NCBI GenBank assembly: GCA_949948735.1
Contig: CATLGV010000018.1
Coordinates: 1-64,000, forward strand
Length of the DNA: 64,000 nucleotides
Direction: 5' to 3'
Source of the DNA: an uncultured Lachnospiraceae bacterium
GTDB lineage: Bacteria; Bacillota; Clostridia; Lachnospirales; Lachnospiraceae
Below, piece by piece: positions 1 through 8,198 of the stretch (positions are counted from its first letter, which is position 1; every line of letters begins with the position of its first letter). Position numbers and translations under genes: made by a program. The notes beneath the pieces were generated by a model that was not told the DNA's origin, made no database searches, and saw only the letters and a program-made list of their open reading frames with translations.

Positions 1-13
1 TAGTAGTAGCCAT
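1..13 (-). CDS. 5' end of an unidentified minus-strand gene (cut by window edge)
   Basis: On the minus strand an ATG at 13-11 opens a frame reading Met-Ala-Thr-Thr before the window ends. A good ribosome binding site (AAAAGGAG) lies nine bases upstream of it, at about 23-30. Only four codons are visible, so no product can be named. The gene is divergent from the HD-domain gene at 232. Confidence 0.5.
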
Positions 14-85
14 AGCAGGGAACTCCTTTTTGTTTTTGTTAAGTTGTGGTGACTAAACTATAACACAAAGGCCGGTATCCCTGCT
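14..85 (-). promoter_or_regulatory. 5' UTR inverted repeat ahead of the left-edge gene
   Basis: On the minus strand AGCAGGGA (85-78) is a perfect complement of TCCCTGCT (21-14). The second arm lies between the Shine-Dalgarno sequence and the start codon of the left-edge gene. If transcribed, the arms could pair across about 56 bases and mask the translation start. Eight base pairs over that distance may also be chance. Confidence 0.3.
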
Positions 86-155
86 TTTTATTTATTCAGT
101 TGTAACACATGTATTGTAATCCTACAGTAAGTTTTTTAAACAGGGATTGTCGGGC

Positions 156-185
156 TTGCGTTTTGATTGAAACATATGTTATGAT
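156..185 (+). promoter_or_regulatory. Putative promoter of the HD-domain gene
   Basis: TTGCGT (156-161) and TATGAT (180-185) are separated by 18 bases and lie about 47 bases before the start of the HD-domain gene. The -35 box is weak and the -10 box is good. Confidence 0.35.
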
Positions 186-231
186 ATAAGGTGGTAAAAT
201 AAAAATGTACAAAATATGATGGAGAGGATTA

Positions 232-705
232 ATGTATCGGGAAGAATTAGAAAGATATGCCAGTGATATTCTTGCTTCAAAGAATTTTTTGCGTACGAAG
301 GAATATATTCAGCATGGAAATATGTCGGTATATGAGCATTGCATCAACGTGGCAATGATGAGTCTTGCAATAAGAGACCAGTTTAAGATCAGGTGCAATT
401 CCAGAGATTTGATAAGAGGCGCACTGCTTCACGATTACTTTTTATATGATTGGCATATTGCGGATAAAGTTCATTCTCACAGGCTCCATGGTTTTTATCA
501 TCCCGGGCGGGCTTTGAGAAATGCAAGGAAAGAATATGTTATTAATATGCGGCAAACAGACATAATAATAAAGCATATGTGGCCGCTTACCATTATACCG
601 CCAATGTGCCGGGAGGCGTGGATTGTGACGATGGCGGATAAGTATTGCTCGGCGATGGAAACACTGCACATACAAAGAGGCAGAATCCACGTCAGCGGGA
701 CATGA
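232..705 (+). CDS. HD-domain phosphohydrolase, small
   Basis: This 157-residue soluble protein carries a compact HD domain. The metal-binding histidine His36 and the His67-Asp68 pair (in ALLHDYFLYDW) are visible, with a further His in HGFYHPG and an Asp in MADKYC that fit the remaining HD-fold ligands. HD proteins of this size are metal-dependent phosphohydrolases, often acting on nucleotides, but the substrate cannot be read from the sequence. The ATG at 232 is preceded by GGAGAGG at a suitable distance. The gene ends 45 bases before pyruvate kinase and could be co-transcribed with it. The fold assignment is firm; the substrate is unknown. Confidence 0.8.
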   Translation: MYREELERYASDILASKNFLRTKEYIQHGNMSVYEHCINVAMMSLAIRDQFKIRCNSRDLIRGALLHDYFLYDWHIADKVHSHRLHGFYHPGRALRNARKEYVINMRQTDIIIKHMWPLTIIPPMCREAWIVTMADKYCSAMETLHIQRGRIHVSGT

Positions 706-750
706 GTCCGGTGTGCGGTTGTAAGGCAGGGAAGAAAGGATTTGAATAAT

Positions 751-2172
751 ATGAGAAAGACAAAAATTATTTGTACGATCGGGCCTGTTTCCGAGAGTGA
801 GGAGAAGCTCAAGGAGCTGCTGCGCGCGGGAATGAATGTGGCACGATTCAATTTTTCACATGGAGATCATCCGATGCATCGGGGGAGATATGAGCGGGCG
901 TCGAAGGCAGCAAAGGATCTGGGAATACCCCTGGCAATGATGATGGATACGAAGGGGCCGGAGATAAGGCTTCGTGATTTTGAAGGAGGAAAGGCCTTTC
1001 TTGAGGCCGGAGCGACCTTCCGGCTGACAACGGATGAGGTGATGGGGACGGCCGAAAGAGCCACAATTACGTATAAAAATTTGAAAAATGATGTAAGTGT
1101 GGGAAAGGCCATCTTAATTGACGACGGTTTGATAGAGCTTACAATAAAGGCGATTGAGGAGACGGATATTGTCTGTGAGGTTATCAATGGGGGATACGTG
1201 TCCAATCATAAGGGGATTAATGTACCTGGCGTGGTGCTTTCCATGCCGTATATCAGCGATGTGGACAGAGAGGATATTTTGTTCGGCGTCGAGATGGGGT
1301 ATGATTATCTGGCGGCTTCCTTTGCGAGATGCGGGAAGGATATCGAGGAAGTGCGCAGGCTGATAACCGACAACGGCGGTAAAATGAAAATTATTGCGAA
1401 GATAGAGAACATGCAGGGAATTGAGAACCTTGACGAGATCCTTCAGGCCTCTGACGGTATTATGGTGGCGAGGGGAGATATGGGTGTGGAGATTCCGATG
1501 GAGGAGGTGCCTATTCTTCAAAAGGAGATGATCGAGAAGGCGCTTCGCTGCGGCAAGATCGTGATTACAGCGACGCAGATGCTGGAATCCATGATAAAAA
1601 ATCCGCGGCCGACCCGCGCGGAGGCGACAGATGTAGCCAATGCGATATATGATGGTACTTCCGCGATAATGCTCAGCGGCGAGAGCGCCGCGGGGGCGTA
1701 TCCGATAGAAGCCGTGCAGACGATGAGCAGAATTGCGGAACGGACGGAGAAAGATATCTGCTATGATTTGCGTTTTACAAAGCGCGGATTCGAGCAGGGA
1801 TCAGACAAGGACGTTACGGCGGCCATTTCTCATTCATGCTGTACGACTGCGATAAATTTGCAGGCGGCGGCGATCATAACGGTCACAATGTCCGGCTTTA
1901 CGGCAAACATGATATCCCGGTATCAGCCGGAATGCATGATTATCGGATGCACTGTTGACGAGACGGTCTACAGGCAGCTTTCGCTGGTATTTGGTGTCAA
2001 ACCGCTTCTGATTCAGAAGGAGGAGACGTCGGAGCGGCTCTTTGAAGCGGCGGTGGAAGCGAGCTTAAAAGCCGGATTTATCAAAAGCGGCGACCGTGTT
2101 GTGCTGACGGCGGGCGTGCCTTTGGGCGTATCCGGAAACACAAATATGATACGCGTAGTGGAGGTTCCGTAA
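751..2172 (+). CDS. pyk: Pyruvate kinase
   Basis: Pyruvate kinase makes pyruvate and ATP from phosphoenolpyruvate and ADP in the last step of glycolysis. Family motifs are clear: CTIGP at the N-terminus, MDTKGPEIR, the catalytic-lysine segment IAKIENMQG, VARGDMGVE and ITATQMLESM, followed by the C-terminal regulatory domain. At 473 residues it has the standard length, without the extra C-terminal PEP-utiliser-like domain found in Bacillus. I chose ATG 751 because AAAGGA at 735-740 is ten bases upstream; the in-frame TTG at 742 sits directly on that site and cannot use it. The enzyme is normally allosteric and cytoplasmic. Confidence 0.97.
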   Translation: MRKTKIICTIGPVSESEEKLKELLRAGMNVARFNFSHGDHPMHRGRYERASKAAKDLGIPLAMMMDTKGPEIRLRDFEGGKAFLEAGATFRLTTDEVMGTAERATITYKNLKNDVSVGKAILIDDGLIELTIKAIEETDIVCEVINGGYVSNHKGINVPGVVLSMPYISDVDREDILFGVEMGYDYLAASFARCGKDIEEVRRLITDNGGKMKIIAKIENMQGIENLDEILQASDGIMVARGDMGVEIPMEEVPILQKEMIEKALRCGKIVITATQMLESMIKNPRPTRAEATDVANAIYDGTSAIMLSGESAAGAYPIEAVQTMSRIAERTEKDICYDLRFTKRGFEQGSDKDVTAAISHSCCTTAINLQAAAIITVTMSGFTANMISRYQPECMIIGCTVDETVYRQLSLVFGVKPLLIQKEETSERLFEAAVEASLKAGFIKSGDRVVLTAGVPLGVSGNTNMIRVVEVP

Positions 2173-2224
2173 GACGGCAGCGGCAGGGATAAAGGACGAC
2201 AAAATCATGTTTTGAGAGGCTGGA

Positions 2225-2803
2225 ATGGGAAGAATTTTCTGCATTATCGGAAAAAGTTCATCAGGCAAGGATACCATCTACAAAAAGCTTTTGAAAAATC
2301 CCGCGCTTGGGCTGAGGAAGATTGTTCCCTACACAACCCGCCCGATTCGGGAGGGGGAGCGCGATGGAGAAGAATATCATTTTTCCACAGGCGAGGAGCT
2401 TGAGCGGCTTCGGGGAGAAGGTAAAATCATAGAATGTCGTTCCTACGATACCATTTATGGCATATGGTATTACTTTATGGTAAAGGACGAACGGATAAAT
2501 CTCGAAAAAGAGGATTATATCATTATTGGAACGCTGCAGTCTTATCAGATGACGCGCAATTATTTTGGATCGGATAAGGTGGTGCCGATTTATATCGAGC
2601 TGGAGGATGGGGAGCGCCTGTCACGCGCCCTCCGCCGGGAGCGGCGTCAGCGGGAACCGAAGTACGAGGAGATGTGCAGACGTTTTCTGGCAGATTGCAG
2701 GGATTTTTCTCCCGAAAATCTGCGGGAGGCAGGGATAGACAAAATATTTTACAATCACAGCCTGAAGGCATGCATAGAGGAGATTATAGAATATATCGTG
2801 TAA
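2225..2803 (+). CDS. Guanylate kinase-like protein
   Basis: The protein has 192 residues and guanylate-kinase family features: an N-terminal P-loop, the YTTRPIREGE(R)DG segment that binds GMP, and EYHFST. The family phosphorylates GMP to GDP. The P-loop reads GKSSSGKD, with Asp where Ser or Thr usually follows the Lys, and the middle region is divergent, so it may not be the housekeeping Gmk. It occupies the place that thymidylate kinase (tmk) holds in Bacillus, just ahead of yaaR and holB. GAGAGG six bases before ATG 2225 supports the start. Confidence 0.75.
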   Translation: MGRIFCIIGKSSSGKDTIYKKLLKNPALGLRKIVPYTTRPIREGERDGEEYHFSTGEELERLRGEGKIIECRSYDTIYGIWYYFMVKDERINLEKEDYIIIGTLQSYQMTRNYFGSDKVVPIYIELEDGERLSRALRRERRQREPKYEEMCRRFLADCRDFSPENLREAGIDKIFYNHSLKACIEEIIEYIV

Positions 2804-2958
2804 GCGGCGTACGGCGAAAAATTGAGGATAGCGGAGAAAATACCGAAATTATCCCGCTTTGAGGCGTGTATATCCGTAAATTGTCAGGGGATATATTCCG
2901 GGGACTTACGCGGAATCCGGCCGGCTCCTTATGGGAAATATGTGAAGGGGGAAGGAAT

Positions 2959-3399
2959 ATGGACATAAAGGTGAACGAGGTACAACAGACTGCGCCGGTG
3001 ACAGCGCAGCAGAATGTCCAGCAGACGGATGATTCATTCAAATTTATGTTGGCGAGCAATATTGAGGAAGCCGAGCTTGCAAACAGGCTGAATCTGATGA
3101 TGGAAGAGATTGTCATGCAGGGCGACAAGATCGTGAAGCGCATGGATGTAAAGGACATGCGCCGGTACCGCATGCTGATAAAGGAGTTTATGAATGAAAT
3201 CGTCAACCGTTCCCATAAGTTTTCCCGGGAGAATTTTCTGGACAGACGCGGACGCCACAGGGTGTACGGCATTATCCGGCTGGTGGATGAGAAGCTTGAC
3301 GAGCTTGCGCAGGAGCTGGTAAGCGAACAGTGTGACAAAATAGATATTTTGGCAAAGGTTGGAGAAATCAGAGGGCTTTTGCTGGATATTTTCGCATAG
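2959..3399 (+). CDS. yaaR: YaaR family protein (DUF327)
   Basis: This 146-residue protein is predicted to be largely alpha-helical and has the YaaR-type core, including [15 protein letters not shown] and a C-terminal [10 protein letters not shown]. Its function is not established in the family. The call rests mainly on length, residue pattern and its position directly before holB, as in Bacillus. The start at ATG 2959 has an excellent GGGGGAAGG site upstream; a longer open frame to 2866 lacks one. It ends 14 bases before holB. Confidence 0.8.
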   Translation: MDIKVNEVQQTAPVTAQQNVQQTDDSFKFMLASNIEEAELANRLNLMMEEIVMQGDKIVKRMDVKDMRRYRMLIKEFMNEIVNRSHKFSRENFLDRRGRHRVYGIIRLVDEKLDELAQELVSEQCDKIDILAKVGEIRGLLLDIFA

Positions 3400-3413
3400 A
3401 TGAACGAGGACAG

Positions 3414-4409
3414 ATGATGGGGGACGCAAATTGGGCCGATATTGTGGGGCAATCGCAGCTGACAGATAATTTGAAAAATGCATTGAAGCATAAGAAGGTA
3501 TCGCATGCCTATCTCATTCAGGGCGAACGTCTGTCGGGAAAGAAGATGACAGCCGGTATTTTTGCCCGTGCGCTTCAGTGCGAGGCGGACGATGACAGAC
3601 CCTGTAACCGGTGCAGATCCTGCAGGCAGGCCTTAAACGGGAATCATCCCGATATTGCTTATATCACGCATGAGAAGGCAAATACCATATCGGTGGATAA
3701 TATCCGACAGCAGATTAACGGGGATATTGCGATAAAGCCTTACAGCGGGCCGTACAAGATTTATATTATGGACGAGGCCGAAAAAATGAACGTGCAGGCG
3801 CAGAATGCGCTGCTGAAAACCCTGGAGGAACCGCCGGCGTACGCGGTAATATTGCTGCTGGCAACCAGGGCGGAGGCGATGCTGCCGACTATTTTGAGCC
3901 GGTGTGTGCTTTTGAATATGAAAACTGTACCGGAGGACGTCATTAAACGCTATCTGATGGAAAAAGTGCAGGTGCCCGATTACCGCGCCGGTATATGTGC
4001 TTCCTTTGCCAGAGGGAATGTCGGACGGGCTGCCGCGCTTGCCGGAAATGAGACTTTTGACCATATGAAGTCGGCCGTCCTTGACATGATGAAGAGCGTG
4101 GCCGGGATGGAGATCAATCAGGTGGCGGCAGAGGTAAAGCGGATAACGGAGGAAAAATTTGACACGAACGATTATCTGGATTTGTGCTTTACCTGGTTTC
4201 GGGATGTGTTATTATATAAAGCGTGCAGGGATAAACGGCATATGATTTTTAAAGAAGAGGCGGCAGAGATTAGCCGGGCTGCACAGCGGTACAGCTACGA
4301 GGGAATCGAACGAATTATCCGTTCGGTGGAAAGGGCAAGGAGCAGACTTGAAGCGAATGTAAATTTTGATTTGACAATGGAACTGATGTTTTTGGAGATG
4401 AAGGCGTAA
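3414..4409 (+). CDS. holB: DNA polymerase III subunit delta'
   Basis: HolB is the non-catalytic AAA+ subunit of the clamp loader that places the beta clamp on DNA. The sequence shows a HAYLIQGE segment, a degenerate P-loop (ERLSGKKM), a four-cysteine zinc module (C-x8-C-x2-C-x2-C near residues 48-61), IMDEAEKM as the Walker B region, NALLKTLEEPP and the SRC motif of clamp-loader subunits. At 331 residues it has the usual length. ATG 3414 and ATG 3417 are both possible; GAGG at 3406-3409 is better spaced for 3417. It belongs to the yaaR-holB-ricT-trmN6-rsmI cluster. Confidence 0.93.
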   Translation: MMGDANWADIVGQSQLTDNLKNALKHKKVSHAYLIQGERLSGKKMTAGIFARALQCEADDDRPCNRCRSCRQALNGNHPDIAYITHEKANTISVDNIRQQINGDIAIKPYSGPYKIYIMDEAEKMNVQAQNALLKTLEEPPAYAVILLLATRAEAMLPTILSRCVLLNMKTVPEDVIKRYLMEKVQVPDYRAGICASFARGNVGRAAALAGNETFDHMKSAVLDMMKSVAGMEINQVAAEVKRITEEKFDTNDYLDLCFTWFRDVLLYKACRDKRHMIFKEEAAEISRAAQRYSYEGIERIIRSVERARSRLEANVNFDLTMELMFLEMKA

Positions 4410-4466
4410 TATTCTGCCGGTCAGAATATCATGCTGGAATATGATTTATAGTGAGGTTGATAGATA

Positions 4467-5390
4467 ATGATAAAAGTAATAGGCGTAAGATTCAGAACGG
4501 CGGGAAAGATTTATTTTTTTGATCCGGTGAATTTTGACGTAAAGCGCGGCGACCATGTGATTGTGGAGACTGCCCGGGGCGTTGAATATGGAACGATTGT
4601 CGGAGACCCCAAGGAGGTAGAGGATGATAAGGTGGTGCAGCCGTTAAAGCCGGTGCTGCGCGTTGCCACAAAGCGCGACATGGAGCAGGAGGCGGCAAAT
4701 AAGGCCAAGGAGAAGGAGGCCTTCAAAATCTGCCTGGAGAAGATACACAAGCACGGCCTGGAGATGAAATTAATTGACGCGGAATATACCTTTGATAATA
4801 ACAAGGTGCTGTTCTATTTTACCGCGGACGGACGAATCGATTTCAGAGAGCTGGTAAAGGATCTGGCGTCCGTTTTTAAGACCCGGATAGAGCTGCGGCA
4901 GATTGGGGTGCGCGATGAGACAAAGATCCTGGGCGGAATCGGCATTTGCGGCAGGCCCCTGTGCTGCCATTCACATCTGTCAGAGTTTGTCCCGGTATCG
5001 ATTAAGATGGCAAAGGAGCAGAATTTGTCCCTGAACCCCACAAAGATATCGGGGGTATGCGGCAGACTGATGTGCTGCTTAAAGCATGAGGAGGAGACCT
5101 ATGAATACCTGAACAGAAAGCTCCCGAATGTGGGTGATTTTGTGACGGCGGACGACGGGCTTAAGGGAGAGGTACATAGTGTGAATGTGCTTCGCCAGCT
5201 GGTTAAGGTTGTGGTTGAAGTAAATGACGAAAAGGAGATTCGCGAATATAAGGTGGAGCAGCTGCGCTTTAAGAGACGTCACAAGCGGGACAAGAACGAC
5301 GGCATGTCGGATGCAGAGCTCAAGGAGTTGAGAGAGCTTGAGAAGCAGGAGAAGCAGGATGGAAAATCAAAGCTTAACGACGATAACTGA
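4467..5390 (+). CDS. ricT: RicT/YaaT, PSP1-domain regulatory protein
   Basis: The protein has 307 residues and the PSP1 domain with the family's cysteine signature: GICGRPLCC and, 34 residues further on, GVCGRLMCC. In Bacillus subtilis RicT (YaaT) joins RicA and RicF in a complex with iron-sulfur clusters that steers RNase Y processing, sporulation and competence. RicA and RicF are not in this window. The C-terminal end is rich in Lys, Glu and Asp. Start ATG 4467 follows GTGAGGTTG. The last 32 bases overlap the start of trmN6, suggesting translational coupling. Confidence 0.92.
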   Translation: MIKVIGVRFRTAGKIYFFDPVNFDVKRGDHVIVETARGVEYGTIVGDPKEVEDDKVVQPLKPVLRVATKRDMEQEAANKAKEKEAFKICLEKIHKHGLEMKLIDAEYTFDNNKVLFYFTADGRIDFRELVKDLASVFKTRIELRQIGVRDETKILGGIGICGRPLCCHSHLSEFVPVSIKMAKEQNLSLNPTKISGVCGRLMCCLKHEEETYEYLNRKLPNVGDFVTADDGLKGEVHSVNVLRQLVKVVVEVNDEKEIREYKVEQLRFKRRHKRDKNDGMSDAELKELRELEKQEKQDGKSKLNDDN

Positions 5391-6129
5391 TCGCAATGTC
5401 CTCCTTAAGGAAAACGAGCGGATAGACGAGCTGCAGCGCAACGGCTATAAAATCATACAGAATACCGAAAAATTCTGCTTTGGCATGGATGCGGTGCTGC
5501 TCAGTGGCTTCGCGCGCATTAAGGAGGGCGAAACGGTGCTCGATATGGGTACCGGTACCGGCATTATTCCCATCCTTCTGGAGGCTAAGACAAAGGCGGC
5601 GCATATTACGGCACTGGAGATACAGGAGGAAAGCGTTGACATGGCAAGGCGCAGCGTGCACCTGAACGGCTTGGCAGACAAAATCGATGTGGTTATGGGA
5701 GATATTAAAGAAGCAGATACGTTATTTCCGGCTGCTTCTTTTGACGTTATAACCTGCAATCCGCCCTATATGATAAAGCAGCATGGGCTGACCAATCCGG
5801 ATGCGCCAAAAGCGATTGCACGGCACGAGATTTTATGTACATTTGAGGATGTGGTGCGCAGTGCGGCAAAGCTTTTAAAAACCGGCGGCAAATTATTTCT
5901 GGTACACCGTCCGTTCCGGCTGGCGGAGCTGATCGTGACGATGACAGAATACGGCGTGGAGCCTAAGCGCCTGCGGCTGGTTTATCCCTATGCGGACAAG
6001 GAGCCGAATATGGTGCTGATAGAGGGCTGCAGAGGCGGGAAGCCGCGTATGACCGTGGAGAAGCCATTGATTGTATATAAAGCGCCCGGCGTATACACGG
6101 ACGAGATCTACGATGTGTATGGGTATTAG
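5359..6129 (+). CDS. trmN6: tRNA1(Val) (adenine(37)-N6)-methyltransferase family
   Basis: This is a 256-residue SAM-dependent methyltransferase of the TrmN6/YabB family. DMGTGTGIIP is the SAM-binding glycine loop and NPPYM is the motif typical of enzymes that methylate exocyclic amines on nucleic acid. In the family the substrate is adenine next to the anticodon of a tRNA. I chose ATG 5359 because AGGAG at 5347-5351 lies seven bases upstream; the open frame extends 21 bases further to a TTG with no site. The start lies inside ricT. The position between ricT and rsmI matches yabB in Bacillus. Confidence 0.9.
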   Translation: MENQSLTTITDRNVLLKENERIDELQRNGYKIIQNTEKFCFGMDAVLLSGFARIKEGETVLDMGTGTGIIPILLEAKTKAAHITALEIQEESVDMARRSVHLNGLADKIDVVMGDIKEADTLFPAASFDVITCNPPYMIKQHGLTNPDAPKAIARHEILCTFEDVVRSAAKLLKTGGKLFLVHRPFRLAELIVTMTEYGVEPKRLRLVYPYADKEPNMVLIEGCRGGKPRMTVEKPLIVYKAPGVYTDEIYDVYGY

Positions 6130-6201
6130 GCTCCCCTGTGCGGGTATACGCGGACGACGGAGGCCATGAAGGCGCAGGGAGGATGGAAACGGAGGGAGAG
6201 T

Positions 6202-7050
6202 ATGGCGGGAACGCTTTATTTATGTGCGACCCCTATCGGGAATCTGGGGGATATGACGCCGCGTGTGCAGGAAACGCTCAGGGCGGTGGATTTGATTGCG
6301 GCAGAAGATACAAGAAACAGTCTGAAGCTGTTGAACCATTTTGATATTAAGACGCCGATGACAAGCTACCATGAGCATAATAAGGTGGAAAAGGCGGCTT
6401 ATTTAATTGCTCAGATGCAGCAGGGAAAGGATGTCGCGCTGATAACGGACGCAGGTACGCCTGCAATATCGGATCCGGGGGAGGTGCTTGTGGCGATGTG
6501 CCATGACGCGGGAATAAGCGTGACGTCGCTTCCGGGTGCGGCGGCATGTATAACGGCGCTGACGCTTTCGGGACTCAGCACAAGACGGTTTTGCTTCGAG
6601 GGCTTTTTACCGGCCGACAAAAGGGAAAAGCGGGATATTCTCGAAGCGCTGAAGACAGAAACAAGGACGATAATTTTATATGAGGCGCCGCATCATCTTG
6701 TACGGACGCTGGAGGAGGTTTATGAAGCGCTGGGGGACAGGCGTCTGACGCTTTGCAGGGAATTGACAAAGCGCTTTGAGACGATTCTGCCCACGACCGT
6801 CGGGGCAGCGCTTGAAATGTACCGGACAGAGGAGCCGCGGGGAGAATATGTGCTGGTGTTAGAGGGAAAAAGCCTTCGCGCGCTCCGCAGGGAGCAGGAG
6901 GCCGACTGGGAGAATATATCTCTCGAGGCGCATATGCGGCTGTATGAGGAGCAGGGGACAGCGCACAAGGAGGCCATGAAGCTGGTGGCAAGGGACAGGG
7001 GAATCTCCAGGCGGGAGGTCTATCAATATTTATTGAATCACCAGGGATAA
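6202..7050 (+). CDS. rsmI: 16S rRNA (cytidine(1402)-2'-O)-methyltransferase
   Basis: RsmI adds the 2'-O-methyl group on cytidine 1402 in the decoding centre of 16S rRNA. The 282-residue sequence shows the family's ATPIGNLGDMTPR start, AEDTRNS, TDAGTPAISDPG and LPGAAACITAL, typical of the tetrapyrrole-methylase fold. ATG 6202 is chosen because GGAGG lies six bases upstream and the protein then begins MAGTLYLCATPIG, as in the family. The open frame extends 36 bases further upstream without a supporting site. It closes the conserved replication/RNA-modification cluster. Confidence 0.95.
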   Translation: MAGTLYLCATPIGNLGDMTPRVQETLRAVDLIAAEDTRNSLKLLNHFDIKTPMTSYHEHNKVEKAAYLIAQMQQGKDVALITDAGTPAISDPGEVLVAMCHDAGISVTSLPGAAACITALTLSGLSTRRFCFEGFLPADKREKRDILEALKTETRTIILYEAPHHLVRTLEEVYEALGDRRLTLCRELTKRFETILPTTVGAALEMYRTEEPRGEYVLVLEGKSLRALRREQEADWENISLEAHMRLYEEQGTAHKEAMKLVARDRGISRREVYQYLLNHQG

Positions 7051-7072
7051 AAAAGATTTAGGAATAAAACGG

Positions 7073-7101
7073 TTGACAAATACAATATGTAATAATATAC
7101 T
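7073..7101 (+). promoter_or_regulatory. SigA-type promoter of acpP
   Basis: TTGACA (7073-7078) and TATACT (7096-7101) are exactly 17 bases apart, a near-consensus housekeeping promoter 57 bases before the acyl carrier protein gene. It separates acpP from the upstream rsmI operon. Confidence 0.8.
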
Positions 7102-7158
7102 TCCTATTGCAAAGGAATTATGCGGCAGCTTTAAAAATCGAGATAGGAGATATTTTAA

Positions 7159-7392
7159 ATGGAAAGAGTGTTTGAAATTATCAAAGAACAGTTAAACTTA
7201 TCGGGCGTTGAAATCACGGAGGATTTATCGTTTAAGGATGATTTGGGGGCTGATTCGATAGACTTGGTGGAGCTTGTAATGGCATTTGAGGATGAATACG
7301 GGGTTGAGGTCTCTTATGAGGAGCTTGAGAAGCGGGTTAAGACAGTGGGAGACGTCATTGAATATTTAAAAGAATTGGGTGCTGAAATCTAA
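7159..7392 (+). CDS. acpP: Acyl carrier protein
   Basis: The acidic 77-residue protein carries the phosphopantetheine attachment motif GADSIDLVEL, in which the Ser receives the 4'-phosphopantetheine arm. Acyl carrier proteins hold growing acyl chains during fatty acid synthesis. No fatty-acid synthesis gene lies beside it here: it has its own strong promoter and its own terminator, so it is monocistronic. A secondary role in another acyl pathway cannot be excluded. AGGAGA nine bases before ATG 7159 fits the start. Confidence 0.95.
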   Translation: MERVFEIIKEQLNLSGVEITEDLSFKDDLGADSIDLVELVMAFEDEYGVEVSYEELEKRVKTVGDVIEYLKELGAEI

Positions 7393-7403
7393 ATCCTGTC
7401 CGT

Positions 7404-7438
7404 AAAATAGAAAAGAGCAATATCTTTTCTATTTTTTT
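7404..7438 (+). terminator. Rho-independent terminator after acpP
   Basis: A perfect 13-bp stem (7404-7416 with 7423-7435, loop GCAATA) is followed by more T residues. It starts 11 bases after the acpP stop codon. Confidence 0.85.
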
Positions 7439-7529
7439 GCAATTCTTTATGCTTTGCCGAATATACTGAAGAGACGCAGTCATAAGGCAGTGCAGGCTGC
7501 ATAAGAAGAGCCGGACGGGGTGCTTTCAT

Positions 7530-8177
7530 ATGATGAATTATATCTGGGGCGGAATGCTGATTGTGGGAATCGTGTATGGGATGATTACCGGAAACATGCA
7601 GGCTGTGACAGACGCGGTTATTTCGTCCTCGAAGGAGGCGGTAACGCTTGGCATATCCATGCTTGGGATTGTGGCCTTTTGGAACGGTCTGATGGAGGTT
7701 GCGCAGGAGGCGGGGATTATCCGGGGACTGGCTGAAATCATTGCGCCGGTTATGCGGTTCCTGTTTCCCCAAATACCGCAGGGGCATCGGGCGATGGACG
7801 CCATGTCCACAAATTTTGTCGCAAATATTTTGGGCTTGGGCTGGGCCGCGACACCGGCAGGATTACGGGCGATGAGCGATTTGGAGCAGCTGGAGCGGGA
7901 GCGCGGGAATATGGAGTACGCGGATGCGGAAACGGCGGGTGGCTTGCAGGCCGGCAAAGCCAGAACGGCGAGCAATGAGATGTGTACGTTTCTGGTGATG
8001 AATATTTCGTCTCTGCAATTGATTCCGGTGAATATTATTGCTTACCGCAGCCAGTATGGCAGCGCGAATCCGACGGCGGTGATTATGCCTGCGATTGTGG
8101 CAACGGCGGCAAGCACGGTAGTGGCGGTGATATATTGCAAGGGGATGGATTGGAAAAAGAAAAATAAGCCGCGATAA
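7530..8177 (+). CDS. spmA: Spore maturation protein A
   Basis: This 215-residue integral membrane protein belongs to the nucleoside-recognition (gate) family. It has an N-terminal hydrophobic segment, a conserved gate-like stretch (TLGISMLGIVAFWNGLM), MDAMSTNFVANILGLGWAATPAGL, and a C-terminal membrane helix ending in basic residues. SpmA and SpmB are needed in Bacillus and Clostridium for full dehydration of the spore core. Its usual partner spmB is 11 kb away at 19311, beyond the CRISPR region, instead of directly downstream. Two in-frame ATG codons (7530, 7533) are possible; only a weak GGGGTG precedes them. Confidence 0.9.
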   Translation: MMNYIWGGMLIVGIVYGMITGNMQAVTDAVISSSKEAVTLGISMLGIVAFWNGLMEVAQEAGIIRGLAEIIAPVMRFLFPQIPQGHRAMDAMSTNFVANILGLGWAATPAGLRAMSDLEQLERERGNMEYADAETAGGLQAGKARTASNEMCTFLVMNISSLQLIPVNIIAYRSQYGSANPTAVIMPAIVATAASTVVAVIYCKGMDWKKKNKPR

Positions 8178-8198
8178 GGCATACCGCGGCTTATTTTT
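8160..8198. terminator. Bidirectional terminator between spmA and the hemerythrin gene
   Basis: A perfect 14-bp inverted repeat (8160-8173 with 8185-8198) has A residues on the left arm and T residues on the right arm, so it can stop transcription from both sides. It overlaps the stop codons of both convergent genes. Confidence 0.85.

Noticed and set aside
7159-8177. acpP and spmA as one operon or as part of a polyketide-like cluster
   Set aside because: acpP has its own promoter and a strong terminator before spmA, and no ketosynthase or other chain-building gene is nearby.
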